From JBKEDS01 sp047975545 (GTDB lineage Bacteria; Bacteroidota; Bacteroidia; Flavobacteriales; Flavobacteriaceae): a stretch of DNA of 64,000 nt. Position numbers and translations under genes: made by a program. The notes under the pieces are model-generated. The model had not been told where the DNA came from. It did no database searches and saw nothing but the letters and a program-made list of their open reading frames with translations. The DNA lies in the NCBI GenBank assembly GCA_047975545.1, contig JBKEDS010000006.1:1-64000 (forward strand). Reading direction: 5' to 3'. Positions 1 through 7,818 of this stretch are shown piece after piece (position 1 is the stretch's first letter; each line of letters opens with the position of its first letter).

Positions 1-81
1 AACCAATTGGTTAAGTATATTGATATTTCGGTGATAAAAACAGGCGAAAAAATTAAGCTAAAAACCATAAGCCGACAATAA
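1..81 (+). CDS. 3' end of an unidentified gene
   Basis: The first 26 codons of the window are open in frame 1 and end at a TAA at 79-81. The gene begins outside the window. The tail is basic (it ends K-T-I-S-R-Q) and too short to assign to a family. It lies 18 bases before menC on the same strand, so it may belong to the same transcript; an upstream menaquinone gene is possible but is only a guess from position. Confidence 0.5.
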   Translation, partial: NQLVKYIDISVIKTGEKIKLKTISRQ

Positions 82-99
82 AAAACAGTTAATTAAGCA

Positions 100-1134
100 G
101 TGAAGGCCACCTACCACAAATACATTTTAAACTTTAAACAACCCGCAGGCACGTCACGCGGCGTACTAAAAACCAAGGAAACGTGGTTTTTGGTACTAAG
201 TGAAAAAGGAAAAACTGGCATTGGCGAATGCGGCCTGTTCAGGGGGCTGTCGGCCGACGACAAACCCGATTACGAGGAAAAACTAAACTGGGTTTGCCAA
301 AATATTCATATAAGTTTAGATGTTTTGTTGAACGAACTAACCGAACATCCCAGCATTCAATTTGGGCTGGAAACGGCGTTTCAATCCTTAAAAAGCGAAA
401 ATAAATTCGAACTCTTCCCTTCAAAATTCACAACGGGCAAAGCCAATATCCCCATTAACGGCCTTATTTGGATGGGAACCGAGGCGTTTATGAAACAACA
501 AATAAAAGCTAAAATTGAAGCCGGGTTTTCGTGTATTAAAATGAAAATAGGCGCTATCGATTTTCAAACCGAACTTAATTTGTTAAAAGCCATAAGAAAA
601 GAATTTTCGGTAAGCAATATCGAACTGCGTGTCGATGCCAATGGTGCTTTTAAACCGCAAGAAGCCTTGGAAAAATTGAAACAACTGTCACAATTCAATA
701 TTCATTCCATAGAACAGCCCATAAAACAAGGCCAAATTGAAAACATGGCGCAACTATGCGAAAAAACACCTTTGCCCATAGCCTTGGACGAAGAGTTGAT
801 AGGCGTGTTTTCCGAAGCAAAAAAAGCCGCATTATTACAAACCATAAAGCCGCAATATATTATTTTAAAACCCAGTTTAGTGGGCGGGTTTGGCGGCAGT
901 AACTCGTGGATAAAACACGCCGAAAACAACCATATAGGTTGGTGGATAACCAGTGCCTTAGAGAGCAATATAGGGCTAAATGCCATTGCGCAATACACCT
1001 ACACTTTGGGCAGTACCATGCCGCAGGGTTTGGGTACGGGCGGTTTGTTTACCAATAATTTTAGTTGCCCGTTACAAGTAAAAAGCGGTACTTTGCGCTA
1101 CAACACTAATTTACCTTGGAACTTTAATTTATAA
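100..1134 (+). CDS. menC: o-succinylbenzoate synthase
   Basis: Enolase-superfamily enzyme that dehydrates SHCHC to o-succinylbenzoate in cytosolic menaquinone synthesis. The 344-residue protein carries the expected catalytic set: a K-x-K pair at K147/K149 (KMKIG), metal ligands D179 (RVDANG), E205 (IEQP) and D230 (ALDE), and the second-face lysine K257 (ILKPS). The start is a GTG at 100, and no better upstream start is available because the previous stop is at 81. It is followed after 2 bases by a CPBP protease gene and then menE, so the three probably form one transcript. Length and motifs are normal for the MenC family. The related dipeptide epimerases share this fold, but the menE partner favours MenC. 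Confidence 0.92.
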   Translation: MKATYHKYILNFKQPAGTSRGVLKTKETWFLVLSEKGKTGIGECGLFRGLSADDKPDYEEKLNWVCQNIHISLDVLLNELTEHPSIQFGLETAFQSLKSENKFELFPSKFTTGKANIPINGLIWMGTEAFMKQQIKAKIEAGFSCIKMKIGAIDFQTELNLLKAIRKEFSVSNIELRVDANGAFKPQEALEKLKQLSQFNIHSIEQPIKQGQIENMAQLCEKTPLPIALDEELIGVFSEAKKAALLQTIKPQYIILKPSLVGGFGGSNSWIKHAENNHIGWWITSALESNIGLNAIAQYTYTLGSTMPQGLGTGGLFTNNFSCPLQVKSGTLRYNTNLPWNFNL

Positions 1135-1136
1135 CC

Positions 1137-2075
1137 ATGAACTTTATTCAGCAGGCCTATAAGGGCAAAAACGAGCTTTGGATGTTTATTATAACAACCT
1201 TGCTTGTATCCGGGATTTTTCTTCTTAACATAATAGCATTTTTGTTTACATCGCCCGAAGATATGCAAATGGCCTACGATATGATGAAGGGTATTCCCGC
1301 CAACCTATCCTTGGTTATCAATTTGCTGCCCTTTGTTTTTTTGCTCGCTTTGCTGTTCGTATTGGTAAAATTTGTACACCAGCGCAGTATTTTGTCGTTA
1401 ACCACGGCAAGGCCAAAAGTCGATTTTAAGCGTATAGCGTTTTCGTTTTCGTTAATTGTAATCATTACCTTAATATCGTTTGGGGTATCGTATTATCTGG
1501 ATCCGTCGGAGATTGAACTGCAATTCAACCCCACAAAATTCGCTATTCTTTTTATTATCAGCATCATTTTGTTTCCGTTTCAAATCGGTTTGGAAGAATA
1601 TCTGTTCCGCGGCTATTTTATGCAGCAAATAGGCGTTATGGCCAAAAACAAATGGTTGCCGTTAATAATTACCTCGGTATTTTTTGGCTTGGCGCACAGT
1701 GCAAACCCCGAAGTGGCCGAAATGGGCTATATTACCATGTTTTTCTATATAGGAACAGGCCTGCTTTTGGGTATTATAACGTTAATGGACGACGGGCTGG
1801 AACTCGCCCTCGGTTTTCACCTTGGCAACAATTTATTGGCAGCGTTGTTGATAACCTCCGATTGGTCCGCCCTGCAAACCGATGCCATTTTTCGCTATAC
1901 CGCCGAAGAAGCCAACAATACAACGGCCGAAATAATACTACCGCTAATAGTAGTATACCCCATTATTTTGCTTATCCTGTCCAAAACCTATAAATGGACC
2001 AATTGGAACGAACGCCTTTTGGGTAAAGTTGAAGCACCATTAAATATAGAAAACAACACAACAGAAACCGTATAA
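1137..2075 (+). CDS. CPBP family intramembrane glutamic protease
   Basis: A 312-residue polytopic membrane protein with the CPBP (CAAX protease and bacteriocin-processing, Abi/Rce1-like) motifs in order: EEYLFRG with E153, E154 and R158; FFGLAH ending at H187; and HLGNN with H228 and N231/N232. These are the predicted active-site residues of intramembrane glutamic endopeptidases. About seven hydrophobic segments are visible, starting at residues 16-37 and 58-80. It lies between menC and menE with gaps of 2 bases on each side, so it is co-transcribed. Its substrate is unknown, and nothing in the sequence links it chemically to menaquinone. Confidence 0.85.
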   Translation: MNFIQQAYKGKNELWMFIITTLLVSGIFLLNIIAFLFTSPEDMQMAYDMMKGIPANLSLVINLLPFVFLLALLFVLVKFVHQRSILSLTTARPKVDFKRIAFSFSLIVIITLISFGVSYYLDPSEIELQFNPTKFAILFIISIILFPFQIGLEEYLFRGYFMQQIGVMAKNKWLPLIITSVFFGLAHSANPEVAEMGYITMFFYIGTGLLLGIITLMDDGLELALGFHLGNNLLAALLITSDWSALQTDAIFRYTAEEANNTTAEIILPLIVVYPIILLILSKTYKWTNWNERLLGKVEAPLNIENNTTETV

Positions 2076-2077
2076 CA

Positions 2078-3157
2078 ATGGCCCCGAATTTTAAAAACGT
2101 ACACAACCGATTTAAACTAAATGGCTACCATTACACTTACGAAAGCCTTATGGAAGTGGCGTATAGCTTTGTTAAGGAAGGCGTGCCGTTCGAGCAGGCT
2201 ATTGGCGAGTTTCTGCTACAATGGTTGGATTATAACGATTTTATAGAAGTTAACACGTCAGGCTCTACCGGAGCGCCAAAAATTATAAAACTAAGTAAGC
2301 AAGCCATGGTAAACTCGGCTTTGGCAACTGGCAATTTTTTTAATTTGCACCCGGGCGACAAGGCGCTTTATTGCCTTCCAACAAGTTATATAGCCGGAAA
2401 AATGATGCTGGTTAGGGCATTTATCCTCGGACTGGAAATCGATATTATACAACCAACCACCCAACTAAAGATAGATGCCGATGTTAACTATAATTTTTGC
2501 GCCATGACCCCCATGTTATTGGAACATAATTTAGATAAAATAGGCAATATCCAAACCATTATCGTTGGAGGCGCACCAATTTCAAATGTTTTAAAAACGC
2601 AAATCGAAAATATAAGCACAAACATTTACGAAACCTATGGCATGACCGAAACCGTAAGCCATATTGCCCTAAAAAAACTTAATGGGTTTTCTGTTGAAGA
2701 AGAAACCGATAACTATTTTAAAGCCCTACCGAACATTAATATTTCTACCGACGAACGGGATTGCTTGGTTATAGAAGCACCCCATCTTTCAGAAAAAAAA
2801 GTAATAACCAACGATATTGTAAAATGGCATTCCGAAACCGAGTTTGAATGGCTGGGGCGTTACGATAATGTTATTAATTCGGGCGGCGTAAAACTGTTTC
2901 CCGAGCAAATAGAAGCCAAGCTCCAAAGTAAAATTAATGCCCGGTTTTTTATAACAGCCCTGCCCGATACCAGTTTGGGGCAGCAAGTGGTTTTGGTGGT
3001 CGAGCAGAAAAACAATCAAATAAATACCGATATTTTTTCGGTTTTGGATAAATTTGAAAAACCAAAAACAATTTATAACATTCCCATTTTCGAGGAAACC
3101 CTTTCGGGGAAGGTACAACGGCAGGAAACCCTAAAAAAAATCCTTGAAAAAGTGTAA
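2078..3157 (+). CDS. menE: o-succinylbenzoate-CoA ligase (short AMP-binding enzyme)
   Basis: ANL-superfamily adenylating enzyme, probably activating o-succinylbenzoate with CoA. Visible motifs are the P-loop-like TSGSTGAPK at 60-68, the adenine/Mg motif YGMTE at 187-191, the hinge GRYDNVINSGG at 260-270, and the C-terminal catalytic lysine K345 in SGKVQR. At 359 residues it is shorter than the roughly 450-500 of E. coli-type MenE; the N-terminal part before the P-loop is reduced. This short form is, to my knowledge, usual in Bacteroidota. It is the last gene of the menC cluster. Assignment rests on motifs plus context. Confidence 0.85.
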   Translation: MAPNFKNVHNRFKLNGYHYTYESLMEVAYSFVKEGVPFEQAIGEFLLQWLDYNDFIEVNTSGSTGAPKIIKLSKQAMVNSALATGNFFNLHPGDKALYCLPTSYIAGKMMLVRAFILGLEIDIIQPTTQLKIDADVNYNFCAMTPMLLEHNLDKIGNIQTIIVGGAPISNVLKTQIENISTNIYETYGMTETVSHIALKKLNGFSVEEETDNYFKALPNINISTDERDCLVIEAPHLSEKKVITNDIVKWHSETEFEWLGRYDNVINSGGVKLFPEQIEAKLQSKINARFFITALPDTSLGQQVVLVVEQKNNQINTDIFSVLDKFEKPKTIYNIPIFEETLSGKVQRQETLKKILEKV

Positions 3158-3218
3158 CAAAAAAGTAAAAACAAGACAAACAATTTAAGTTTAATTAATT
3201 GAGGCGATTATAAAAGCA

Positions 3219-3267
3219 CGTCACTGCGAACCTGCCTGTCGGCAGGCAGGGCACGAAGCGGTCCGTA
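3219..3267. repeat. short palindromic repeat, intergenic copy 1
   Basis: The intergenic DNA between menE and sppA contains CGTCACTGCGAA, then the near-perfect palindrome CCTGCCTG-TC-GGCAGGCAGG (3231-3250), then GCACGAAGCGGTCCG. The outer halves resemble the repeat found inside purL at 20270-20343 and the copy at 36083-36122 (pattern cgtcaYtgcga...cacgaagcaatc). No reading frame or transposase is present. It is likely a small non-autonomous palindromic element. Confidence 0.6.
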
Positions 3268-3317
3268 GTTTATATTTCGAAAAATAGTTTCACAACCAAA
3301 CTAAAAAATAAAACCCT

Positions 3318-5078
3318 ATGACATTTATAAAACGCGTACTGGCCACCGTAGTTGGCATTTTTGTATTCCTATTTATTTGTTTTGCCCTGATTATGCTAAT
3401 AGGCATAGCCTTTGGCTCGGGCGATACCGAACAGGTAAACGTAAAACAGAAATCGGTATTAAACTTAAAACTCGATTTTCCCATTAAGGACTATGCCGGA
3501 AAAACCGAGTTCGAACAATACGAATTTTTAAACGAAAGCCCCAAAGACGGTCTTTTCAACATTATCGACGCCATAAATTATGCAAAAACGGACGATAATA
3601 TTAAGGGCATTTCCATAGACAATAATTTTACCAATGCCGGAATTTCGCAAATAAAAGCCATTCGCGATGCCTTGCTTAATTTTAAAAAATCGGGCAAGTT
3701 CATTACCGCCTATGCCGATATTTATTCGCAAAAGGATTATTATTTGAGTTCCGTTGCCGATACCGTTTTTATAAATCCCGCAGGAATAATGGAGTTTAAG
3801 GGGCTGTATTCCGAACAATTATATTTTAAGGATTTTCAGGAAAAAACAGGCCTAAAAATGGAAGTAGTGCGTTTTGGCAAGTACAAAAGTGCCGTAGAAC
3901 CCTTTTTGGAAAATAGCATGAGCGAAGCCAACCGCGAGCAGGTAGAACGTTTTTTAAATTCCATTTGGAGCGAACTTAAAACCGAAATATCCGTTAGCCG
4001 GAACATCCCGACCGAGCAGTTAAACACCATTGCCGATAGCCTTTTGGGGCGAACCCCAACCTTGGCCAAGGAATCCCGCTTGGTCGATGCCATTGCCTAC
4101 CACGACCAGTACGTAAACGGATTAAAGTATGCCACCGAAACCCCAATGGACGAGGATTTAAACAGCATTTCCATAAAACAATACGCCGAACATGTAGCCA
4201 CCAACACGTATAGCACTATCAAGGACAAAATTGCCGTTATTTATGCCGAAGGCGATATTATTTATGGCAAAGGCGAAGAAGGCTATGTAGGGCAGGGGCT
4301 TATGGGCGAGTCCTTAAAAGCAGCCCGTGAAAACGACAAAATAAAAGCCATAGTACTGCGTGTTAACTCGCCCGGGGGCAGCGCCTTGGCCAGCGAGCTT
4401 ATTTGGCGTGAAATAGAATTAACAAAACAAGTAAAACCCGTTATCGTATCCATGGGCAATGTGGCAGCTTCTGGTGGGTACTACATTGCGTGCAACGCCA
4501 ATAAAATTATTGCCGAACCCACAACCATTACCGGAAGCATTGGCGTATTTGGCATGCTGCCTAACGGAAAAGGCCTGGCAGACGATTTAGGCATTAACGC
4601 CGAGCAGGTTGTAACCAACAAAAATGCGGTAACATATAGCTTTTTTGAGCCTTTAAGCGAAGCCCAGCACGATTTTATAAAAGAAGGTATTATCGATATT
4701 TACGAACTGTTTACCAATCGTGTGGCCATAGGCCGAAACATGAGCCAAGACGCCGTTAAGGAAATAGCCCAAGGTCGTGTGTGGACCGGTGTCGATGCCT
4801 TAAACATTGGTTTGGTAGACGAACTCGGTGGCTTGGATTTGGCTTTGCTACGAGCTGCCGAAGCCGCCAATATAACCGAGTACGGCATTAAGGAATATCC
4901 CGTTTTTAAAGTTAATTTGGACGAAATGTTAAGCGAGTTCGGCCTGGCCAAAACCAAAGCCGATATTTTAAAGGAAGAACTGGGCGAGGAACATTATAAA
5001 ATTTATCAGGAAATAAAAGCGCTATCAAAAAAACAAGGCGTACAGCTTATGTTTCCTTATAGTTTGGACATTAAGTAG
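3318..5078 (+). CDS. sppA: signal peptide peptidase SppA, 67K type
   Basis: Membrane-anchored serine protease that degrades cleaved signal peptides. The 586-residue length fits the long (67K) type with two tandem S49 domains. A single N-terminal membrane anchor spans about residues 9-32. The Ser/Lys dyad is visible: K190 in FGKYKSAVEPF in the N-terminal domain, and S385 in GNVAASGG in the C-terminal domain. These match the E. coli SppA layout, with the lysine in the first half and the serine in the second. Flanking genes (menE upstream, yceI downstream) suggest no shared pathway. The gene is separated by about 160 bases from menE and is probably transcribed alone. Confidence 0.93.
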   Translation: MTFIKRVLATVVGIFVFLFICFALIMLIGIAFGSGDTEQVNVKQKSVLNLKLDFPIKDYAGKTEFEQYEFLNESPKDGLFNIIDAINYAKTDDNIKGISIDNNFTNAGISQIKAIRDALLNFKKSGKFITAYADIYSQKDYYLSSVADTVFINPAGIMEFKGLYSEQLYFKDFQEKTGLKMEVVRFGKYKSAVEPFLENSMSEANREQVERFLNSIWSELKTEISVSRNIPTEQLNTIADSLLGRTPTLAKESRLVDAIAYHDQYVNGLKYATETPMDEDLNSISIKQYAEHVATNTYSTIKDKIAVIYAEGDIIYGKGEEGYVGQGLMGESLKAARENDKIKAIVLRVNSPGGSALASELIWREIELTKQVKPVIVSMGNVAASGGYYIACNANKIIAEPTTITGSIGVFGMLPNGKGLADDLGINAEQVVTNKNAVTYSFFEPLSEAQHDFIKEGIIDIYELFTNRVAIGRNMSQDAVKEIAQGRVWTGVDALNIGLVDELGGLDLALLRAAEAANITEYGIKEYPVFKVNLDEMLSEFGLAKTKADILKEELGEEHYKIYQEIKALSKKQGVQLMFPYSLDIK

Positions 5079-5161
5079 GCAATTAACGGAGGGGGTAAAA
5101 ATTGAAAATGATTTAGATTTCAAAAATTTTTAATCGTTGTTCGTTAATAAACCCGCTCTAT

Positions 5162-5181
5162 TTCTTACCATACATCAATGC
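5162..5181. repeat. 20-bp direct repeat, upstream of yceI
   Basis: The 20 bases TTCTTACCATACATCAATGC occur here and again at 5874-5893, in the same orientation, on either side of the yceI gene. Function unknown; it may mark duplicated intergenic DNA or a shared upstream site. Confidence 0.6.
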
Positions 5182-5247
5182 GCGGCAAAGTTTTGAAGTG
5201 TAGTTTTGTTTCAACTAAAAAAGTATAAACCCTTTAAAAATAAACAA

Positions 5248-5811
5248 ATGAAAACAAAACACACACTATTGGCAATCCTGTTAATGCCCGCATTTTTGTT
5301 GGCGCAAACATGGACAAACGATCCGGCACATAGCCGAATGGGCTTTGAGGTATCGCACATGGCTATTTCCGATGTTTCCGGAATTTTTAAAACCTTTGAA
5401 GTGGCTATAACTTCGGAAGACGACGATTTTTCAAACGCCCAAGTAACCGTAACCGTAGATTTAAACTCAATCGATACCGAAGTAGAACCAAGGGACAACC
5501 ACCTAAAAAGTCCCGATTTTTTCGAGGTTGAAAACTTCCCCAAAATGACCTTTAATAGCACAACTATAACCCATGTCGATAAAAACGTTTACCTGCTTAC
5601 GGGCGATTTAAGCCTCCACGGCATAACAAAACCATACCGATTTGTAATGACCCATAACGGCACCATAACCAATAACGACAAACAAATTGCAGGCTTTAAG
5701 GTCGAAGGCGATTTGCTGCGCAGCGATTTTAACATAGGCGGTAAATTTCCCATAGGTGTTATTGGCGACCAAATTCAGGTGGAAATTAATCTGGAAATGA
5801 TAAAACAATAA
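5248..5811 (+). CDS. YceI family periplasmic protein
   Basis: YceI/polyprenyl-pyrophosphate-binding-like lipocalin-fold protein. With the start at the ATG of 5248 the product has 187 residues and begins with a clear signal peptide (M-K-T-K then a hydrophobic stretch ending LLAQ at residue 20), so it is exported. An in-frame TTG at 5206 would add a 14-residue hydrophilic extension ahead of the signal and is less likely. The mature part opens with W-x-x-DPAHS and continues FEVSHM...SDVSG-F, the typical YceI N-terminal strand pattern, and contains LHGITKP. YceI proteins bind isoprenoid-like lipids; the ligand here is not deducible. Confidence 0.88.
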   Translation: MKTKHTLLAILLMPAFLLAQTWTNDPAHSRMGFEVSHMAISDVSGIFKTFEVAITSEDDDFSNAQVTVTVDLNSIDTEVEPRDNHLKSPDFFEVENFPKMTFNSTTITHVDKNVYLLTGDLSLHGITKPYRFVMTHNGTITNNDKQIAGFKVEGDLLRSDFNIGGKFPIGVIGDQIQVEINLEMIKQ

Positions 5812-5815
5812 ATAA

Positions 5816-5869
5816 ATTACGATTGACGAGTTACGATTTTGGATTTTTTATTATCTCGTCAATCGTAAT
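5816..5869. repeat. inverted repeat with perfect 15-bp arms
   Basis: ATTACGATTGACGAG at 5816-5830 is exactly complementary to CTCGTCAATCGTAAT at 5855-5869, with a 24-base AT-rich loop. It lies just after the yceI stop. It could end transcription, but there is no T-run directly after the stem, so it looks more like one of the small dispersed palindromes of this genome. Confidence 0.65.
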
Positions 5870-5873
5870 TCAC

Positions 5874-5893
5874 TTCTTACCATACATCAATGC
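5874..5893. repeat. 20-bp direct repeat, downstream of yceI
   Basis: Second copy of the 20-base sequence at 5162-5181, same orientation, 54 bases ahead of the next gene. The first copy sits 67 bases ahead of yceI, so both may lie in 5' regions. Confidence 0.6.
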
Positions 5894-5946
5894 AAACTGT
5901 CCTTTATTGCCGTAATTTTATACTATAAAAAAGAAAGGATAAAACC

Positions 5947-6297
5947 ATGAACACCTTAAAAGCATTGGTAATTTTAAACACCAAAATAACCCCGAAAATT
6001 CTAAATTGGACTATTGAAACCGTAGCGCAAACCGAAGACGCTTTGGGTATATTACAACACCGTAATTATAGCGTGGTAGCAATTTCCGAAGCCATTCCCG
6101 AAACCGAAAAGTTAAAAATAGAAGCCGTTGCACCCCTATTTAACCCCAATGTTTCGGTAGTGCGCTTTAATGGTGAAGCCGATTTGGAAAACAACATAAA
6201 ACAAGCCTTCCGAACCAAAAAAAAGGCAGCATTGCAGCACAATTTTTTAGACAATGCCTTTGAAATGGAACTGGCCTGTAAATTAAATTTAAACTAA
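5947..6297 (+). CDS. small conserved-looking protein of unknown function
   Basis: A 116-residue cytosolic protein without signal peptide or membrane segment. It reads as an alpha/beta pattern: a hydrophobic strand at 4-11, then amphipathic helices, a strand at 42-47 (YSVVAI) and another at 69-73. The layout is loosely receiver-like, but no acidic pocket or catalytic motif is seen. I do not recognise a family. Base composition is like the neighbours, and the frame has no competing long frame. It precedes the first pirin gene, with a MITE-like element starting at its stop codon. Confidence 0.65.
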   Translation: MNTLKALVILNTKITPKILNWTIETVAQTEDALGILQHRNYSVVAISEAIPETEKLKIEAVAPLFNPNVSVVRFNGEADLENNIKQAFRTKKKAALQHNFLDNAFEMELACKLNLN

Positions 6298-6459
6298 GAA
6301 CTCATCTTGACTTTTTTGATTGAAGCGAAAATTAGCAGTTTTGAGTTTGATTGAAGGCTTTTTTTGGTTGCATAGCAGGGTTACGGAAGCAAAAAAAGAC
6401 AAAAAGCAGGCTCAAAAAGGCAATTTTTTAGCCAATTGGAAAAAGTCAAGATGAGTTCT
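6297..6459. mobile_element. 163-bp MITE-like palindromic element
   Basis: The first 20 bases (6297-6316, starting AGAACTCATCTTGAC) are the exact reverse complement of the last 20 (6440-6459). The inner sequence is also imperfectly self-complementary, so the whole element could fold into a long hairpin. It has no coding capacity and abuts the stop codon of the 116-residue gene. A single end-like 13-14-base match (AGAACTCATCTTGG) occurs at 21473-21486. Features fit a miniature inverted-repeat element, but no target-site duplication was established. Confidence 0.6.
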
Positions 6460-6478
6460 AAAAGAAAGGATTATTAAA

Positions 6479-7351
6479 ATGAAAACACGTCACGTAGAAA
6501 AAGTAACAAAACCCGGCGTACCGCACTTTGTAGGCGACGGCTTTAAGGTACACAACTTTATACCCGGAACATCCACCATGAAACGTATGGACCCGTTTAT
6601 TATGCTGGATTACAATTCAAAATTCAATTTTCCGCCAACCGAAAAACCAAAAGGCGTGGGCGTACACCCGCACCGGGGTTTCGAAACCGTAACCATAGCC
6701 TATAAAGGGCGTGTGGAACATGGCGATAGCTCCGGCGGCGGCGGTGTAATAGGCCAAGGCGACGTGCAATGGATGACGGCCGCCTCGGGCGTACTCCACA
6801 AAGAATTCCATGAAACCGAATGGAGCAAAACCGGGGGCGAGTTCCAAATGGTACAATTGTGGGTAAACTTGCCCGCCAAGGATAAAATGAGCCCGCCAAA
6901 ATACCAAGCCATAGCCAATGTCCAAATGGAAAGGGTAGCCCTGCCCGATGGTGCTGGCGAGGTCGAAATAATTGCCGGCGAGTACAATGGCGTACAAGGT
7001 CCCGCATCCACATTTTCGCCCGTAAACATGTATAACGTAAGGTTAAAAAAAGGCGCTAAGGCACAATTTACGTTCCCGCAGCATTATACAACCGCAGTAC
7101 TCATGATAGAAGGCGAAAGCAAACTAAACGATAGCACAAAAGCCTTAGAGGACCACTTTGCGCTATTTAGTAACGATGGCGATACCTTTACGGTTGAAGC
7201 CCTTGAAGATGCCATAATATTGGTACTAAGCGGCGAGCCTTTAAACGAACCCATTGCCGCCCACGGCCCGTTTGTAATGAATACCCACGAGGAGCTAATT
7301 GAAGCCTTTCAGGATTTTAACACCGGAAAATTCGGGTATTTGGAAGATTAG
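6479..7351 (+). CDS. pirin family protein (cupin dioxygenase type), copy 1
   Basis: Bicupin of the pirin family, 290 residues. The metal site matches human pirin by pattern: H63 and H65 in HPHRGFETVT, then H107 and E109 in GVLHKEFHE. Some pirins oxidise quercetin and others act as redox sensors; the substrate here is unknown. The N-terminal cupin holds all four ligands; the C-terminal half (from about residue 175) is the metal-free cupin. The start at 6479 follows the MITE-like element by 19 bases. A stem-loop with T-run follows the gene, so it is probably its own transcription unit. A second, divergent pirin lies 470 bases downstream. Confidence 0.9.
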   Translation: MKTRHVEKVTKPGVPHFVGDGFKVHNFIPGTSTMKRMDPFIMLDYNSKFNFPPTEKPKGVGVHPHRGFETVTIAYKGRVEHGDSSGGGGVIGQGDVQWMTAASGVLHKEFHETEWSKTGGEFQMVQLWVNLPAKDKMSPPKYQAIANVQMERVALPDGAGEVEIIAGEYNGVQGPASTFSPVNMYNVRLKKGAKAQFTFPQHYTTAVLMIEGESKLNDSTKALEDHFALFSNDGDTFTVEALEDAIILVLSGEPLNEPIAAHGPFVMNTHEELIEAFQDFNTGKFGYLED

Positions 7352-7370
7352 AATAATGTAGAATTTTAAC

Positions 7371-7404
7371 AAAGTAGCCTGCGTTTTTGTAGGCTACTTT
7401 TTAT
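7371..7404 (+). terminator. rho-independent terminator after pirin 1
   Basis: AAAGTAGCCT (7371-7380) pairs perfectly with AGGCTACTTT (7391-7400) around a 10-base loop and is followed by further T residues. It lies 20 bases after the pirin stop. Confidence 0.8.
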
Positions 7405-7454
7405 ATCTTTAAGAACTTAACCAAGGATTGAAAGTCTTGCACTAAAAGTGTATA

Positions 7455-7469
7455 CCTACCTGCGGTAGG
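7455..7469. repeat. small palindrome in the leader of the GNAT gene
   Basis: CCTACC-TGC-GGTAGG is a perfect 6-bp stem with a 3-base loop, followed by CAGGG. It resembles the CCTGCCTG/GGCAGGCAGG core of the repeat at 3231-3250 and is 28 bases before the GNAT start. Confidence 0.45.
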
Positions 7470-7496
7470 CAGGGTTTCAACTAACGACTAAGACCA

Positions 7497-7814
7497 ATGA
7501 AGGAAGCATACACAAACATACCGCTTGTAAAAAACGAAACAAAAAAACGTTTCGAAATAGAAATCGACGGGCATTTTGCCTTTATTAATTATGGTGAATT
7601 TGGCAGCCAAATAGCATTGGTACACACCGAAACCGACCCCGAACTGGCCGGAAAGGGCGCTGCAAGCGCCGTTGTTGAAAAAACACTAAATTATCTTGAC
7701 GAACAAGGCAAATCGCTATTGCCATTTTGCCCTTACGTGTTTGCTTATATTCAAAAACATCCCGAATGGAAACGCATAGTAAGTAAAAAGTTTAAGGGTT
7801 ACGATAAATTGTAA
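7497..7814 (+). CDS. small GNAT-type N-acetyltransferase (COG2388-like)
   Basis: A 105-residue minimal GNAT protein of the YjdJ/Gcn5-related type. Visible features are the strand pattern around residues 19-44, the pyrophosphate-binding-like loop L-A-G-K-G-A-A at 50-56 leading into the helix AVVEKTLNYL, and the conserved CPY at 78-80. These small proteins are predicted acyl-CoA-dependent transferases; substrates are largely unknown. The gene ends 4 bases before the second pirin gene, so the two are almost certainly co-transcribed. Confidence 0.82.
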   Translation: MKEAYTNIPLVKNETKKRFEIEIDGHFAFINYGEFGSQIALVHTETDPELAGKGAASAVVEKTLNYLDEQGKSLLPFCPYVFAYIQKHPEWKRIVSKKFKGYDKL

Positions 7815-7818
7815 AAAC

